From SMYC01 sp963578475 (GTDB taxonomy: Bacteria; Acidobacteriota; Vicinamibacteria; Marinacidobacterales; SMYC01), in contig CAUZCL010000012.1 of assembly GCA_963578475.1 (NCBI GenBank), positions 1-64,000 on the forward strand: a DNA stretch of 64,000 nucleotides, in the 5' to 3' direction. The notes under the pieces are model-generated. The model was given only the letters and a program-made list of their open reading frames with translations. It was not told the DNA's origin and searched no databases. A program made the position numbers and the translations under genes. This document shows, piece by piece, positions 1 through 8,135 of the stretch (positions are counted from its first letter, which is position 1; every line of letters starts with the position of its first letter).

Positions 1-102
1 TGACGTTTCTCGAGACTCTGCGGATGGTTCCGTTGAGATTCTCGATGGCGTTCGTCGTGGCAAGGGACTTGCGAAGTAACTCGGGCAGAGCGAGCTTCAG
101 AA
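1..102 (-). pseudogene. C-terminal fragment of mutator (IS256-like) transposase
   Basis: The minus strand reads LPELLRKSLATTNAIENLNG followed by TIRRVSRN, which matches the conserved C-terminal TTNAIE-N-NGTIRR-RN signature of mutator-type transposases. The reading frame leaves the window at position 1, so the true C-terminus is not visible. Upstream (higher coordinates) the frame stays open to a stop near 290, but the encoded residues no longer resemble a transposase, so I consider this a broken fragment next to a rearrangement scar. Confidence 0.6.
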
Positions 103-383
103 CGACTGAATCCCCTGCTTGGGATCGCAGGTGATCACCGAGTTCAAGCTTGCTCGATTGGCCCGAGCGCTCGGCCTCGAGCCTACTTATCCACCAATCA
201 ACGAGGACGCCTGAATCCCCTTGGAGTGCGGGGACTTCCCTTCCTAGCTGGCCCCGTGCTGAATTTTGCCGACTGGAGACCGTTGGAGGGTTCTAGAATC
301 CAGTTGTTACCCATGCGTTACCCCGACCGAAAATCAGGCCATCCAAAATGCGTTTAAGCCGTTTAGTTTTAGTTGGATAGATA
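103..383. other. unresolved DNA between transposase fragment and tRNA scar
   Basis: No convincing gene. The minus frame is open over 103-290 but I recognise no family. Two short stretches resemble each other and the amidohydrolase fossil next door (an AGGGGATTCAG-type motif at about 105 and 205, and CGAGCTTCAGAACGA at about 92 and 671), which suggests repeated rearrangement. Confidence 0.4.
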
Positions 384-408
384 TGGTGGGCGGTACAGGA
401 TTTGAACC
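384..408 (-). other. 3' end of a tRNA gene (tRNA-Val-like), scar
   Basis: On the minus strand this is GGTTCAAATCC, then TGT, then ACCGCCCACCA: T-loop, 3' half of the T-stem, 3' acceptor strand, discriminator A and an encoded CCA. The sequence matches the 3' end of typical tRNA-Val genes with a GGGCGGT acceptor. No D-arm, anticodon arm or 5' acceptor strand is present. The expected 5' T-stem is replaced by amidohydrolase-derived sequence, with the switch lying exactly in the shared GGTTC. The fragment is not a functional tRNA; it looks like an attachment-site or recombination remnant. Confidence 0.65.
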
Positions 409-690
409 AGTCGATGAGGACCGCGTGCGTGTATCGGTCGTGCCACGGCAAGCCCATGGCTCGATTGATGTCGCGGTTGGCTTCATAGGCGCTCATCGTC
501 GGGAGCATGGCGACGCCCGACGCCACGAGGCGGTCGACGATGTCTCCCAGGAGGACGTCGCTAGGCGCTTGCTGCTAGACCGTAGCGGCACTTCGAAAGC
601 GTCGCGCCTCCGCGAGCGCTTCGCGAAAACCTGTCCCGCGGCGTTGACCATCGTCGTAACGCCGTGCGCGAGCTTCAGAACGAGTGGGCC
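409..690 (-). pseudogene. deletion-scarred second copy of the exported amidohydrolase
   Basis: Two blocks are clearly homologous to the intact amidohydrolase at 2871-4445. About 601-690 corresponds to about 4013-4100 (the LKLAHGVTTMVN region), and 409-575 corresponds to 3411-3577 (MLPTMSAYEANRDINRAMG and THAVLIDWF). The roughly 430 bp between the blocks in the intact gene are missing, the two blocks lie in different frames, and the copy stops abruptly at the tRNA scar. It is a decayed paralogue downstream of the GWxTD gene. Confidence 0.8.
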
Positions 691-739
691 CTTCTGGAAA
701 TCTGACCCAGCTCGAGCGGTGGCGTCGAGAGCGCTAGTT

Positions 740-2809
740 TCAGGGGCTCGCGCCACCAAGAGCGCTCAGGCGCTCACGGACTTGCGGCTGTTCGAGCTCG
801 AGCGCTAGAGAGCGCTCGTAGATCTCGCGCGCTTTGTCGAGGTTCGCGAGGCGCTCGTAGCTATCCGCGAGCGCGTTCAAAAGGAGAATACCCGCCGGCC
901 GGAGCGTGCGTGCGTGCTCGAGATCGGCGATAGCGGTCTCATAGCTCCCCCTCAAGTAGTGAGCGAGTCCGCGTCCGGAGACGACTTCGTATTGATCAGG
1001 GAGGAGCTCCTCGAGCGGCTTCAAGAGCTCGAGCGTTTGGTCGGCGTCACCCATCCGAAGGTAGATGGTAGCGAGCATCACACGTGCGGGTACGTGGCGC
1101 GGGTTGACCGCAATCGCTTCCTCGAGGGCAATCCGCGACTCTTCGTATCGCTTTAGATTCCACAACTGTTCGCCCTTGATGGCACTCAAAACACCGGGCC
1201 CCTGCGCGTCGAAGCCCCGGCGATAAACGAAGCCCGGGCGGCGAGAAACGGAGCGCGGCGACACGGTTACGGGGGCCGTTCTTTCCGAAAGCATCTCCCC
1301 ATCCGCCGACATCAGACGCGCACGGACGGCGTAGTTGCCGCCGACGAGCCCCGTGAGGGACATCCGGGCGGACACGATCCCACCCGCCTCGATATCACTG
1401 GGAATGGACTCGAGGACCTCGTCCCCGCTGAGGAGCTCGAAGACGACTTCCTGCCCCGCGGAAGTCCCGACAGCTTGGGTCACGAGATAGATGGTCTCTC
1501 CAATGACAAAGAGGTTGTCCGCCGCCGGGTACACGCGCAGGCTTCCAATTTGAAACGTGCTCATCGCGTCGGCGCGCGCATCCGCAATGATCTCCGTGTC
1601 GAAACCCGCAACGATGTCCGCGAGCTCGGGCTTTCCTACCTCGAAACGCGGCACGTGAATCTCCGCCTCAGCGACCGTGTATCGGCGGAGAACCCGATTC
1701 CTGAGTATGACACTGACCTGATAGTCGCCGGCCACGAGCGGGAACAGATCCTGATAGGCGAAGGGCTGCGACTGCACTTGACGCATGCGGCTCGCGCTGA
1801 GCTCCAAATAGGCTTCCTTGTCGTTCTCGACAACGATCGTGCCGTCTGCCGCCCGTGCTTCGATAGTGAGGTCCAGCGTCGTATAGAACTTCGTTTGGTC
1901 TTCGTCGCTCTCGGTCGAAAAGTTCTCGGGGTCGATCTCGATGCTGTATTGGACCAAGCCCATTCCGGAGCGATCCGCCAGCACGGCGAAGGTGCTCCGC
2001 GAAGGTACGTAGTTGAAGGTGTACTCGGCCGAGACGCGATTCCCGTAGCGACGCGCCGCATCGAGGTAATCCGTCCGGATCGCGCGCGAGGGGGACTCCT
2101 CGATGCGAGCCATGATGAAGTCGGTACCCATCGAAGGCTGGAAAGAAATGAGGTCTGGAGGCTCGGCCGTATCGAAAGACAGCGACGCAGCCGAGAGCTG
2201 GGGCGAGATGTCGTTCAGTATTTCGAAAGCCCTCAAATTGTCGGTATTGGACGTTCCCGTGAGAAGCGCTTGAGGTCCGTCGATGGCGGGACTATAAAGC
2301 CGATATTCCCCGAAGTCATTGTGTTTGAAAAAGAGAAGGTAGAAAAAAGCAGGAAGGCCTTTTCCCACCTCTCCCTGGTAGAACCACAGATGCGTCGAGA
2401 CGATCGAGCCATAGCCTTCGTAGCGTTGAACCTCACGAGGCTCGCCGAGGATGATGTAATAGCGCCCTCGATCGGTTTGCCACCCGTTCAGATAGGTCTC
2501 ACGGCCGAGGTAGGTGTTCGCGTACTCGATCCGCAGATAGTGCTCCGTCTTGTACTCGTTCTCGGGCGTGGTACGGTTGGGGTCGCGCTTTCTCCAGAAT
2601 GCCTCGATGAAGCGATTCTGCTCATCGCGGGTATCGAGACCCAAGAATGCCTCACGCTCGCGCTCCGAGATGATGTAAATCACTTCTTGCTCGAGCCAGT
2701 TCTTGTGCTCTTCAGTGAGCCTATCGACACGATCGTCGGCCGCAAGGGCAGGAGCGAGCAGAGCAATGCCAACGAAAACGAGCAGCAGCCTAACCAACGT
2801 CAATGTCAC
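740..2809 (-). CDS. GWxTD-domain protein with C-terminal TPR repeats
   Basis: 689 residues with a clear signal peptide (about 1-23, ending ALA). The N-terminal part carries the hallmark GWQTD motif at about 109-113 followed by RGRYYIILGEP, which defines the GWxTD domain common in Acidobacteriota. A central beta-rich region (about 250-520) follows, then two to four TPR-like helices (about 560-680). The biochemical role of GWxTD proteins is not established; location is periplasmic or cell surface. It is last of four minus-strand genes, 61 bp after the amidohydrolase, so probably co-transcribed. What lies beyond it (a decayed amidohydrolase copy) suggests the amidohydrolase/GWxTD segment was once duplicated. 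Confidence 0.85.
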   Translation of the reverse strand: MTLTLVRLLLVFVGIALLAPALAADDRVDRLTEEHKNWLEQEVIYIISEREREAFLGLDTRDEQNRFIEAFWRKRDPNRTTPENEYKTEHYLRIEYANTYLGRETYLNGWQTDRGRYYIILGEPREVQRYEGYGSIVSTHLWFYQGEVGKGLPAFFYLLFFKHNDFGEYRLYSPAIDGPQALLTGTSNTDNLRAFEILNDISPQLSAASLSFDTAEPPDLISFQPSMGTDFIMARIEESPSRAIRTDYLDAARRYGNRVSAEYTFNYVPSRSTFAVLADRSGMGLVQYSIEIDPENFSTESDEDQTKFYTTLDLTIEARAADGTIVVENDKEAYLELSASRMRQVQSQPFAYQDLFPLVAGDYQVSVILRNRVLRRYTVAEAEIHVPRFEVGKPELADIVAGFDTEIIADARADAMSTFQIGSLRVYPAADNLFVIGETIYLVTQAVGTSAGQEVVFELLSGDEVLESIPSDIEAGGIVSARMSLTGLVGGNYAVRARLMSADGEMLSERTAPVTVSPRSVSRRPGFVYRRGFDAQGPGVLSAIKGEQLWNLKRYEESRIALEEAIAVNPRHVPARVMLATIYLRMGDADQTLELLKPLEELLPDQYEVVSGRGLAHYLRGSYETAIADLEHARTLRPAGILLLNALADSYERLANLDKAREIYERSLALELEQPQVRERLSALGGASP

Positions 2810-2870
2810 CTCTTTGTGCCCTGATCATGTCACCGGCGGGCGCCCGGGGCAAGTCGAAGAACTGCCTTCG

Positions 2871-4445
2871 TCACTTGAAGAGAGGTGTGACTGGGTTCTT
2901 CCAATTCTTTTTCGACGCGGCAACGATATCGACGACCTCTTCCATCAACGCGACGTTGTCGTAGACAACACCGCCTTTGATCGTCCAGCGAACGCCTCCG
3001 CGCCGCACCATTTCGCTGTCCTGCATCGTCAGGGCGCCAAACGTGTACAGGAACCTCAAATTGTGAAGCGGGTTGCCGTCGACGATCGCGAGGTCCGCTT
3101 TGTAGCCCGTTTGCACGAGCCCCAAATCGGGTCGGCGCAAGATGAGGGCGTTCGTTCGTGTCGCGGCACGTAGGACCTCGAGCGGATGGAGTCCCGCTTC
3201 GCGCATGAGCTGCAACTCCCGCACGTTGCCAATCCCGCTCGTATTCCAGGTGAAGGGGTCGTCCACCGCATAGCCCAGCACCCCTCCTCTCGCGTGGAAC
3301 TCACGAATGACGTCTTGCCAGCGGCGATACATATCGGCCCAGACCGCTTCGTCGTTCGAGCTCCAGTCCCAATGCTCGGCGGCGTGGTTGGCCGGGCTCG
3401 GGTAGAACCAGTCGATGAGGACGGCATGGGTGTATTTCTCGTGCCACGGAAGTCCCATGGCGCGATTGATGTCGCGGTTCGCTTCATAGGCGCTCATCGT
3501 CGGGAGCATCGCCGCGCCCGACGCAACGAGACGATCGACGATATCGCCGAGCAAAACCTCCGTGAGCGCCTCCTGCCATATGGCGCCGGCGGCCCTGAAA
3601 CGGTCGGCTTCATCGTTGTAGTTGAACGACGCGCCGAATGGCTGCACACGGTTGCCGAGCGCCGACTCGGCATAGCCGTAGTGGTGCTCGATCATCGTCA
3701 CACCGAGCTCCGCCGCCCGCACCGCATTGACCACTGCGATATCCGAAGGTGGCAGATGGACCGTCGTGATGCCCCCCGCTTCTTCCACCGCTTCGCAGAC
3801 CGCACCGAAAAGCTCAGCGTTCCAAGCAAGGCTTCCGACGCGGATGACGTGCGCACCTTCGGACATGAGCTCGGTGGCGAGCTCGATAGCTTTCGTCGGG
3901 TCGTGCCAGATCTCAATCTCGTCGAGGGGTGGCGTGTGCCCTGGATCCCGCGAGCGGCTCGGACCCCAATCGCGAATGGGGAACATACGAGGCGCGGTGA
4001 CAGCGTTTGCCTCCGATCGCCGTGCCTCCGTAAGGGCTTCGGTAAACCCGCGCCCCGCGCCATTCACCATCGTCGTGACACCATGCGCGAGCTTCAAGTT
4101 GTAGATGTATTGGAGCGGGAGCGGCTCGGTTCGGATGTGAGTGTGGAGATCGATGAGACCAGGCATGACGGTCATGCCTCGGCCATCGATGACGCGGTCT
4201 CCCGTGGGCGCTGTCTCGCCGGCGGGACGTCCCGTCACGCCGTTCATCGAGATGAGTTGAACGATCGTGTCGTTCTCGATGATGATATCGGCGGGACCGT
4301 AAGCAGGACCGCCATGGCCGGGGATCACCATCACGTCGCGGATGACGAGACGGTCATAGGGCCCGTCGCCTTGCGCGCAGGCGCGCCGCGACCCGACGGC
4401 GGCGGTCACCACGAAACATAGACTCACGGCCAGACTGCGTTTCAT
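2871..4445 (-). CDS. exported metal-dependent amidohydrolase
   Basis: 524 residues beginning with a signal peptide (cleavage near ACA-QG, about 24). The amidohydrolase fold is shown by GLIDLHTH at about 97-103 (His101 and His103 as first metal ligands), a later EHH segment and a C-terminal YAVDD containing the expected catalytic/metal Asp. The tail KADLAIVDGNPL is typical of imidazolonepropionase/prolidase-like amidohydrolases. The substrate is unknown; such exported enzymes often hydrolyse cyclic amides or dipeptides. Its ATG overlaps the stop of the M1 peptidase gene by 4 bp (ATGA), implying translational coupling and a role in peptide breakdown. A paralogue lies at 16084-17703 and a decayed copy at 409-690. 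Confidence 0.88.
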   Translation of the reverse strand: MKRSLAVSLCFVVTAAVGSRRACAQGDGPYDRLVIRDVMVIPGHGGPAYGPADIIIENDTIVQLISMNGVTGRPAGETAPTGDRVIDGRGMTVMPGLIDLHTHIRTEPLPLQYIYNLKLAHGVTTMVNGAGRGFTEALTEARRSEANAVTAPRMFPIRDWGPSRSRDPGHTPPLDEIEIWHDPTKAIELATELMSEGAHVIRVGSLAWNAELFGAVCEAVEEAGGITTVHLPPSDIAVVNAVRAAELGVTMIEHHYGYAESALGNRVQPFGASFNYNDEADRFRAAGAIWQEALTEVLLGDIVDRLVASGAAMLPTMSAYEANRDINRAMGLPWHEKYTHAVLIDWFYPSPANHAAEHWDWSSNDEAVWADMYRRWQDVIREFHARGGVLGYAVDDPFTWNTSGIGNVRELQLMREAGLHPLEVLRAATRTNALILRRPDLGLVQTGYKADLAIVDGNPLHNLRFLYTFGALTMQDSEMVRRGGVRWTIKGGVVYDNVALMEEVVDIVAASKKNWKNPVTPLFK

Positions 4446-6538
4446 TCTTCACTCCTCTTCTCGAGCGCGGCGCGCGCCGCCGACGCGATCACGTCCCGAG
4501 GTGAGTCCATCGCCGCCGCCCTCTCCAAAAAAGACCGCGAAGAGGCGTCGGCGACTTTGCCGAGCGCCCTCACCGCTTCCGCTTGGGCGAGATAGCTGTC
4601 GTCGCCTTCGAAGCGATCGATGAAAAACGCGGCGAGCTCCACACGCTCGCGCTCGCCGAGCAAGCGAAGGGCCACAACCCGGACCTTGCTGTTCTCGTCG
4701 AGAGCGCCTGCTTTCAAAAGCTCGACCGAGGCCGCCTCACCGAGAGCTTCGAGCGCCGCGCGGCGGACACCCCAGAACGGATCGCTCCGAGCAGTTTTTC
4801 TAAGCGCCGGCTGATCACCAATCTCGGCCGCGGCCCACATTCGGCCAATGACGTCGTCCTTCTCCAGCTGATAGAGAAGCTCTTCCGTCGATTTTTCGAA
4901 AGTCCATTCTTTAATCAAGTAGTTGCCTTCGTCGAAGCGGACGAGAAGCGGCTTCTCGGTCGAGGCGATCTCGAATGTCGCGTCTTTACTCTCGAGCCAG
5001 ATCTTCTCAGAGCGCCGCTCGGACCGCGTGTGAACGCCTATCTGAACAGGCATGCGGAATAGCTCTCCCGTTTGCAAAACGCGCAGAGCGATCGTCCCAC
5101 TGCTCTCCGACCACTGGTAGGAAACGTCGAATCTAGGATGGCCGGCGCGGTAGATCCACTGCTCGAAGAACCAGTCGATGTTCTGCCCCGTCGCTTCTTT
5201 TATGGCATCAATGAGATCGTGTGTGTCGACCGGCTGAAAAGCGTTTTCTTCGAGAAAGTGAGTCATGGCGCCGCGGAATGGTGCGTCTCCGAGCACCCAG
5301 CGAAGCATATTCAAGACGGCGGCGCCTTTTTGATAGGCGTGCCGGTCAAAGTTCTCATTCGGGTAGGTCCATCGCGGAAAGACGATCGGGCGCTCGTAAC
5401 GGGTACGCGCCTCACGCAGATAAGCGTCCTTCTTACCAAGCAAATTGACGGCACCCTCGTCCTCGCCCAACGCATGGCGAGAATAAAGATACTCGCCATA
5501 GGTGGCGAAACTCTCGCTCAGCCACGTCTCGCTCCAATCCCGATAGGAAACGAGGTTCCCCCACCACTGATGCGCGGCTTCGTGCGCGACAAGCCAGTGG
5601 CTCGGAAAATCTTGCTCCGCGCGCGCGTCGTGAATCGTGGATTCACCGACCACGGTCGCACCCGTACTCTCAGCACCGCCACCGATTCCGGGGATCGTGA
5701 TTTGGTCGTATTTCACCCAGGGGAAAGCGTAGCCATATTCCTCGGTAAAGAACTCGATAATCTGGGGTGTTCTCTCGAACGAGCGCATGGCGTCGTCTGC
5801 GTCCTGCTCATAGACCCAGTAGTGGAGAGGCAGCTCTCCGGCGGAGTCTTCGACCACGACATAGGGACCCGCCACGAGAACGAACAAATAAGTCGCGTGC
5901 GGGCGCTCCTGCGACCAGTGCCAAGTCCTGAGGCCATCGACAGGCTCGCTCACGCTCACGAGGCGCCCGTTCGAAAGCACTTTGTAATCGTCACGGGTGG
6001 TGACGATCGTCTCTTGTGTCGCCCGGTCGTTTGGATGATCGTGGGACGGGAACCAGTGCCGCGCACCCTCGGGAAAAGACAGCGTGTTGATGAGCTGTGG
6101 GTGGTCTTCGGTCGCAGGCTTGAAATCGAGCCCGAGGTCGTATCCCCGACCCATGCCGTAGAGCTCCGGATCCACGTCGATCTCCGTGCCCGAATAATCC
6201 ACGGTGAGCTCGATCGTCTCACCATAGTCGAGCGGTTCCGCAAGCTCTATTGCGAGCTCGCCCTCCGTGTGTGAGAACGACAGCGCGCGCAAGGAGTCGT
6301 CCACGACACGCTCCACCGTGAAAGTCTCCGCGTCGAGAGAGCAGCGCGTGAGACCGTCCTTCAGGGCCGACATGCGGACGGTCGTCTTCCCCCAAAGCGA
6401 GCGCGTCTTTTCTTCGAAGCGGAGCTCGATGCGGTAGTGCAGGATGTCGAAATCGCGAGCGCGCTCCTCACGGAGCGGTCGGGCGTCGAGGTTCACCTGC
6501 TGCGCTGCTAAGGTTGCGATGAGCAGAAGAAGATGCAT
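4442..6538 (-). CDS. M1-family zinc aminopeptidase with HEAT-like tail
   Basis: 698 residues with a short hydrophobic N-terminus (signal peptide, about 1-12). The M1 core is complete: GGGAES at about 287-292 replaces the classical GAMEN exopeptidase loop, HEAAH at 319-323 and Glu342 of LSESFA provide the zinc site, and Tyr402 of AYQKGA is in the expected position for the transition-state Tyr. The last about 130 residues look like HEAT repeats. It should remove N-terminal residues from peptides in the periplasm. The start codon overlaps the upstream pepP stop by 1 bp (TAATG) and the stop overlaps the next gene's start (ATGA), so three genes are tightly coupled. Confidence 0.92.
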   Translation of the reverse strand: MHLLLLIATLAAQQVNLDARPLREERARDFDILHYRIELRFEEKTRSLWGKTTVRMSALKDGLTRCSLDAETFTVERVVDDSLRALSFSHTEGELAIELAEPLDYGETIELTVDYSGTEIDVDPELYGMGRGYDLGLDFKPATEDHPQLINTLSFPEGARHWFPSHDHPNDRATQETIVTTRDDYKVLSNGRLVSVSEPVDGLRTWHWSQERPHATYLFVLVAGPYVVVEDSAGELPLHYWVYEQDADDAMRSFERTPQIIEFFTEEYGYAFPWVKYDQITIPGIGGGAESTGATVVGESTIHDARAEQDFPSHWLVAHEAAHQWWGNLVSYRDWSETWLSESFATYGEYLYSRHALGEDEGAVNLLGKKDAYLREARTRYERPIVFPRWTYPNENFDRHAYQKGAAVLNMLRWVLGDAPFRGAMTHFLEENAFQPVDTHDLIDAIKEATGQNIDWFFEQWIYRAGHPRFDVSYQWSESSGTIALRVLQTGELFRMPVQIGVHTRSERRSEKIWLESKDATFEIASTEKPLLVRFDEGNYLIKEWTFEKSTEELLYQLEKDDVIGRMWAAAEIGDQPALRKTARSDPFWGVRRAALEALGEAASVELLKAGALDENSKVRVVALRLLGERERVELAAFFIDRFEGDDSYLAQAEAVRALGKVADASSRSFLERAAAMDSPRDVIASAARAALEKRSEE

Positions 6539-7962
6539 TACGGAACCGGAGGGCGCTTTTGAACGATACCCTCTTCTTTCATGAGCGCTTCGATCTCTTC
6601 GATCGTGTCCGGCACGAAGTCGGTGAAGTTCTCGACACCGTCATCGGTAACCACAACGGTATCCTCCATGCGCACGTAGAGCCTCTCTTCGTGAACCCAC
6701 AGCATCGGATCAACTGAGAAGACGAGCCCCGGCTCGAGCGGCTTCGAGCGATAGTTGCCAACGTCATGGACAGCCAGCCCCACGGGATGGGACAAATGCC
6801 CGCGAAAAACAAGTGATTCTCGGGCGGCCTTCTCGTAAGCCGGCTTCTCGAATGTCATGGTCTCGAGCAAGGTCTTCATGGCCACCGCAGCTTCGTCCAT
6901 GATCACGTCCGCCGTCACACCGGGTCGGATGCGCGTCATCAAGGTCTTGCTGTAGTCAACGATGAACCCATAGAGCCGTCGCTGTCCTGGATCGAACTTT
7001 CCGTTGACGGGCCACATGCGGGCGACGTCACTCGTGTAGTAGCGATAGTCGGGCGCGTAATCCATGAGCACCAGGTCGCCGGCGACGAGCGCGCTCTCGT
7101 TGCGGTAGTAGTGCCCAAAATAAGCGTTCGTCCCACTCGCAGTAATCGAGCGGTAGCCTTCGCCTTGAGCGCCGTTGAGCGCGAACACGTAGCGCGCGGC
7201 CGCGTCGAGCTGATATTCCATGACCTCGGCCCCGGACGAGCGGATCGCTTCCATGATCCCTAGACCGGCGATCTCGCTCGCCCTTCGGACAAGGTCGATC
7301 TCACGTGCACTCTTAATGAGGCGCATCTCGTCGACAATGGGCGTGAGGTCGGCGATATCGAACTCTGGATAACGGGTGCGCAGAAGATGGATGAACTGTC
7401 CTTCGCGGGACGACCCGCCGTCCCAGGGATCCGAGACGATCGCCGCACGGCCGATGAGGTTCTCGTCGCGGCTCTGCGCCCGGCCCTCGGCGGGGCTCCG
7501 GAACGTGTAGAGCGTCGGAGCCGGAGGTCTCAACGCGAACGTGTATAGCTGGCGCGCGAGATAGTCGTTGCCGTAGACGGCATCGACTCCTGTGAGCTCC
7601 TGAACCAGCTCCGCATCTTCCGCGGAGAGCGTCTTGCCTTCACCGCGCTCCTTGCGCGGGTCGCGATGCGGCAGAAACAAGAGGGCTCGCCTTGCCCGTC
7701 CGTCCAGGAGTAAATAGGACTGCGGGACTTCGATCCCGGTAAGGTAGAAGAACTCGTTCGACTGACGGAAGACGACGAAGCCGGGCGCCGTTGTGGCTCC
7801 TTGCACGATCGCGATAGCGTCGTCGCCGATAGCGTCGAGCACGCGGTTTCTTCTCGCGTCGAGCTCTTCGGGGGGAAAATCGGTTTGATATTTTGCCGTC
7901 TCTTGCGCGACGGAAGCGCTCGAGATCAGCATGAGGGCGAGAGACAGGCCAGCGAGTCGCAT
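6538..7962 (-). CDS. pepP: exported Xaa-Pro aminopeptidase (M24B)
   Basis: 474 residues: signal peptide (about 1-19), aminopeptidase-P N-terminal domain, then a pita-bread M24 domain with the two Asp ligands in YAPDY and SDVAR, His in HLSHPVGLAVHD and Glu in RMEDT. The ligand usually found as Glu in an I-EPG motif is Asp here (FSVDPML), a conservative change that may alter metal affinity. It removes N-terminal residues preceding proline and complements the M1 enzyme coded next. No clear ribosome-binding site is visible because a terminator-like hairpin lies directly before the ATG; leaderless or read-through expression is possible, so the start is less certain than the family. Confidence 0.9.
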   Translation of the reverse strand: MRLAGLSLALMLISSASVAQETAKYQTDFPPEELDARRNRVLDAIGDDAIAIVQGATTAPGFVVFRQSNEFFYLTGIEVPQSYLLLDGRARRALLFLPHRDPRKERGEGKTLSAEDAELVQELTGVDAVYGNDYLARQLYTFALRPPAPTLYTFRSPAEGRAQSRDENLIGRAAIVSDPWDGGSSREGQFIHLLRTRYPEFDIADLTPIVDEMRLIKSAREIDLVRRASEIAGLGIMEAIRSSGAEVMEYQLDAAARYVFALNGAQGEGYRSITASGTNAYFGHYYRNESALVAGDLVLMDYAPDYRYYTSDVARMWPVNGKFDPGQRRLYGFIVDYSKTLMTRIRPGVTADVIMDEAAVAMKTLLETMTFEKPAYEKAARESLVFRGHLSHPVGLAVHDVGNYRSKPLEPGLVFSVDPMLWVHEERLYVRMEDTVVVTDDGVENFTDFVPDTIEEIEALMKEEGIVQKRPPVP

Positions 7963-7992
7963 AAAAAGAAGCGGGGGGGCGAAAAGCGCCCC
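7961..7992 (-). terminator. terminator-like hairpin before pepP
   Basis: Stem GGGGCG (7976-7981) with CGCCCC (7987-7992) and a 5-nt loop; on the minus strand it is followed by CTTCTTTTT running into the pepP ATG. It belongs to a decayed receptor 3' end rather than to pepP. Confidence 0.6.
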
Positions 7993-8079
7993 TATTGGAG
8001 ATATTCTAAACGAGCTCTTTCAGAAAACCTAACTTGAAGCCGAATAATCGCCATCCGAGCAAGCCGGACCCGGATCGAA
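7993..8079 (-). pseudogene. fossil 3' end of a second TonB-dependent receptor
   Basis: The minus strand encodes LFGFKLGF followed by a 1-base shift that removes the stop. This parallels the receptor's true C-terminus LGLKWVF-stop just upstream. The flanking bases and the following G/C hairpin also resemble the terminator at 8080-8112, so receptor end plus terminator were duplicated and the rest deleted. Confidence 0.55.
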
Positions 8080-8112
8080 ACAAAAAAGAAGGGGGGCCCG
8101 AAAGCCCCCCTT
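8080..8112 (-). terminator. rho-independent terminator of the TonB receptor gene
   Basis: Nine-base-pair stem AAGGGGGGC (8089-8097) with GCCCCCCTT (8104-8112), loop CCGAAA, followed on the minus strand by CTTTTTTG. It lies 24 bp after the receptor stop codon. Confidence 0.85.
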
Positions 8113-8135
8113 GGAGAAACCCTAATGGAGTCTAC

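Noticed and set aside
1475..2824. Long plus-strand open frame of 449 codons
   Set aside because: It is antisense to the GWxTD-TPR gene, has no recognisable domain and an Arg/Val-rich composition typical of shadow frames in high-GC DNA.
3186..4421. Plus-strand open frame of 411 codons
   Set aside because: Complement of the amidohydrolase gene, which carries the real motifs and signal peptide.
5072..6274. Plus-strand open frame of 400 codons
   Set aside because: Complement of the M1 aminopeptidase; no domain visible.
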